From contig JAEEXV010000410.1 in the NCBI GenBank assembly GCA_016287975.1, forward strand, positions 1-7,657: DNA of 7,657 nt. Direction: 5' to 3'. This DNA comes from Lentisphaeria bacterium. Its GTDB lineage: Bacteria > Verrucomicrobiota > Lentisphaeria > Oligosphaerales > Oligosphaeraceae. Positions 6,156-7,657 of this stretch are shown piece after piece. The first letter of the stretch is position 1. Each line of letters starts with the position of its first letter. Under the pieces are notes generated by a model that ran no database searches, had not been told where the DNA came from, and saw only the letters and a program-made list of their open reading frames with translations. A program made the translations under genes and the position numbers.

Positions 6156-7409
6156 TCAGTCCCGTTCCCCCTTGCGGCGGATACTGGCCTCCTTGGCGAG
6201 GCGGTCGATGGTGTCGACGGCCCATCCGAGTTGTTCGATGGTGTGGGTGGCCATGACATTGAGGCGGAGGCGGCACTTGGAGGCCTGGACGGCGGGGGTG
6301 GTGCCGATGTTGGTGAAGATTCCCGCGTCGAAGAGGGCCATCTGGAAGCGTCCGAGTTTCTCCTCGTCGCCGACGAGCAGCGGGATGATCGCGGAGCGGC
6401 TGCCCAGGGTGTCGAAGCCGCGCTCCTCCAGTTCGTGCTGGAAGAAGTCGCGGTTGCGCAGCAGCCGCGCGCGGTGCTCGGGCTCCTCGGCGACGACGCG
6501 GATGGCCTCCAGGATCGCGGCGGCGGTCGAGGCGGGCATCGCGCTGGAGAAGAAGGTCGCCCGCGCATAGTAGCGCAGATAGTCGACGAGTTCGCGTCGG
6601 GCGGCGACGAAGCCGCCGACATTGCCGAGCGCCTTGCTGAAGGTGCCGTAGTGGAGGTCCACCTGGTCGCGGCAGCCGAAGGCGGCGGCCGTGCCCTTGC
6701 CGTCTGGCCCGACGACCCAGAAGCCGTGCGCATCGTCCACCATCAGCATCGCGCCGAACTCCCGCTTCAGGCGCACCAGTTCGTCGACGGGCGCGAGGCT
6801 TCCCTCCATCGAGAAGACCCCGTCGGTGACAATCAGCCTGCCCGCGCTGTCGCACTCCTTCAGCGCGATCCGCAGGTGGTTCGGGTGCAGATGCATATAC
6901 GGCACCACGCGGGCGCCCGAAAGCCGTGCGCCGTCGAAGAGCGAGGCGTGGTCGGAACTGTCGCAGAAGACGGCGTCGCCAGGACGGCACAGCCCCGACA
7001 GCACCCCGACATTGCCCGAGTATCCCGCAGGGAACAGCAGCGCCGACTCCGTGCCGCAGAACTCCGCCAGCGCGGCCTCCAGTTCCTCGTGCGCCTCGGT
7101 CGTCCCCGAATAGAGCGGCGGCGATCCCGCCCCGACGCCGTATTTCTCGGCGGCCTTCCGCTCCGCCTCCAGGATGCGCGGGTGGAAGTTGAGGTTCAGG
7201 AAGGAGTTGCTCCCCAGCATCAGCATTTCGCGCACCGCACCCGACGGCATCCGCACGCGCGTCATCGGGCGCACGCCCTCCAGCAGCGTCGTATGCAGGC
7301 CGTCCAGATACGGCGGCGGCGAGGCCGCGAGTTCGCGAGCCAGAAGCCCCGCCTTGGCATCGAGCGGCCCAGGGACGGCATAGCAGCGTTCGAAGAGGGA
7401 TTTGGTCAT
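6156..7409 (-). CDS. Alpha-oxoamine synthase family PLP enzyme (serine palmitoyltransferase/AONS-like)
   Basis: Predicted 417 residues, the normal length for the family, which condenses an amino acid with an acyl thioester and releases CO2. Hallmarks run in order: LGSNSFLNL near the N-terminus, DHASLFDGARLSGA with His154 stacking on PLP, GVFSMEGSLAPVDELV, VDDAHG with Asp225 and His228, HYGTFSKALG with Schiff-base Lys259, and CRLRLNVMATHT near the end. The SMEG, SPT-like IIPL and LMATHT-type C-terminus resemble bacterial serine palmitoyltransferases more than biotin-pathway BioF, but the substrate is not settled. The loop normally containing Arg (GSRFLNGT in SPT, VRFICGT in KBL) reads GSPPLYSGT here. 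ATG 7409 is chosen over the longer open frame to 7535 because it overlaps the upstream stop as ATGA, has AGGAG eight bases upstream, and starts the conserved region. Confidence 0.9.
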   Translation of the reverse strand: MTKSLFERCYAVPGPLDAKAGLLARELAASPPPYLDGLHTTLLEGVRPMTRVRMPSGAVREMLMLGSNSFLNLNFHPRILEAERKAAEKYGVGAGSPPLYSGTTEAHEELEAALAEFCGTESALLFPAGYSGNVGVLSGLCRPGDAVFCDSSDHASLFDGARLSGARVVPYMHLHPNHLRIALKECDSAGRLIVTDGVFSMEGSLAPVDELVRLKREFGAMLMVDDAHGFWVVGPDGKGTAAAFGCRDQVDLHYGTFSKALGNVGGFVAARRELVDYLRYYARATFFSSAMPASTAAAILEAIRVVAEEPEHRARLLRNRDFFQHELEERGFDTLGSRSAIIPLLVGDEEKLGRFQMALFDAGIFTNIGTTPAVQASKCRLRLNVMATHTIEQLGWAVDTIDRLAKEASIRRKGERD

Positions 7410-7657
7410 CTCAGCATCTCCTGGTAGGCCTTGAGCGTGGCGGCGTGCCACGCCTTTGGCGGCAGCGCGCGGTAGTCGGGCGGCGGGGCGAAGCGCCCGA
7501 GGCGCCCGTCCAACGTCCGAAAGGTGATTTCGCATTCGGCCGCATCGGTGAAATCCCCCTCGCCGATGCGGAGGGCGCCCAACGGCGGCGGCGTCTCCAT
7601 CGGCAGGGCGTAGAGCAGTTCGGATTCGCCCGCGCCGCCCAGCAGCAGCGCCTCCGC
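7406..7657 (-). CDS. C-terminal end of an unrecognised protein (5' part beyond window)
   Basis: An open frame enters from the right edge and ends at TGA 7408-7406, giving 83 visible residues. It starts AEALLLGGAGESELLYALPM and ends KAWHAATLKAYQEMLR. I recognise no domain; the stretch is soluble, with no membrane segment, and ends in a likely amphipathic helix. The ATG at 7600 is internal and not needed, since the frame is open to the edge. Its stop overlaps the start of the PLP enzyme by four bases, so the two are probably co-translated and work in the same pathway. Acyl-carrier or acyl-activation partners are typical neighbours of such enzymes, but nothing visible here proves one. Confidence 0.7.
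   Translation of the reverse strand, partial: AEALLLGGAGESELLYALPMETPPPLGALRIGEGDFTDAAECEITFRTLDGRLGRFAPPPDYRALPPKAWHAATLKAYQEMLR
7418..7422 (-). promoter_or_regulatory. Ribosome binding site of the PLP-enzyme gene
   Basis: AGGAG on the minus strand, eight bases before ATG 7409 and inside the last codons of the upstream gene. It decides the start over the upstream in-frame extension and fits translational coupling. Confidence 0.65.

Noticed and set aside
6156..7409. Naming the PLP enzyme bioF
   Set aside because: The C-terminal motif and loop are closer to serine palmitoyltransferase-like members, and no biotin gene is visible next to it.
5940..7427. 495-codon open frame on the plus strand
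   Set aside because: It is antisense to the PLP-enzyme gene and has no recognisable motif.
7410..7535. 42-codon N-terminal extension of the PLP enzyme
   Set aside because: It overlaps the upstream gene in another frame and is Arg/Ala-rich; ATG 7409 has an RBS and an ATGA junction.

Overview
This GC-rich window (about two-thirds G+C by eye) carries four protein-coding genes, all on the minus strand and so read from high to low coordinates. The gene content suggests a heterotrophic member of the PVC group, most like Lentisphaerota (Victivallales) or Kiritimatiellota. The evidence is a Ser/Thr kinase fused to a formylglycine-generating-enzyme-like (FGE/SUMF1) domain and a very large secreted multidomain putative glycoside hydrolase under a LacI-type operator. 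The lineage is inferred from family resemblance; no rRNA or other marker is present.

Layout in transcription order: (1) 7657-7406, the C-terminal 83 codons of an unrecognised protein. (2) 7409-6156, an alpha-oxoamine synthase (the serine palmitoyltransferase / AONS / KBL group of PLP enzymes), whose ATG overlaps the previous stop codon in an ATGA junction, so the two genes are translationally coupled. (3) 6155-5975, a short gap with a weak terminator-like hairpin and an AT-rich possible promoter. (4) 5974-3761, the kinase-FGE fusion protein. (5) 3760-3278, a 483-bp intergenic region with distinct parts: a small terminator overlapping the kinase stop codon, a cluster of strong GC-rich hairpins, a 9-bp tandem repeat, a run of nine C, then a sigma70-like promoter whose start region is covered by a perfect 16-bp palindrome. 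(6) 3277 to the left edge, a secreted protein of at least 1,092 residues with a signal peptide, a beta-rich N-terminal domain, a discoidin-like domain, a beta-sandwich and a probable TIM barrel. Its 3' end lies outside the window.

The three units look independently transcribed. The PLP enzyme and its upstream partner form an operon, probably in lipid or cofactor acyl-condensation chemistry. The kinase-FGE protein looks like a stand-alone cytosolic signalling protein. The large secreted protein looks like a sugar-inducible polysaccharide-degrading enzyme. The most interesting points are the operator/promoter overlap, the degenerate FGE domain whose last 40 residues resemble the variable region of a diversity-generating retroelement target, the folded intergenic DNA, and the unusual substrate-loop residue in the PLP enzyme.
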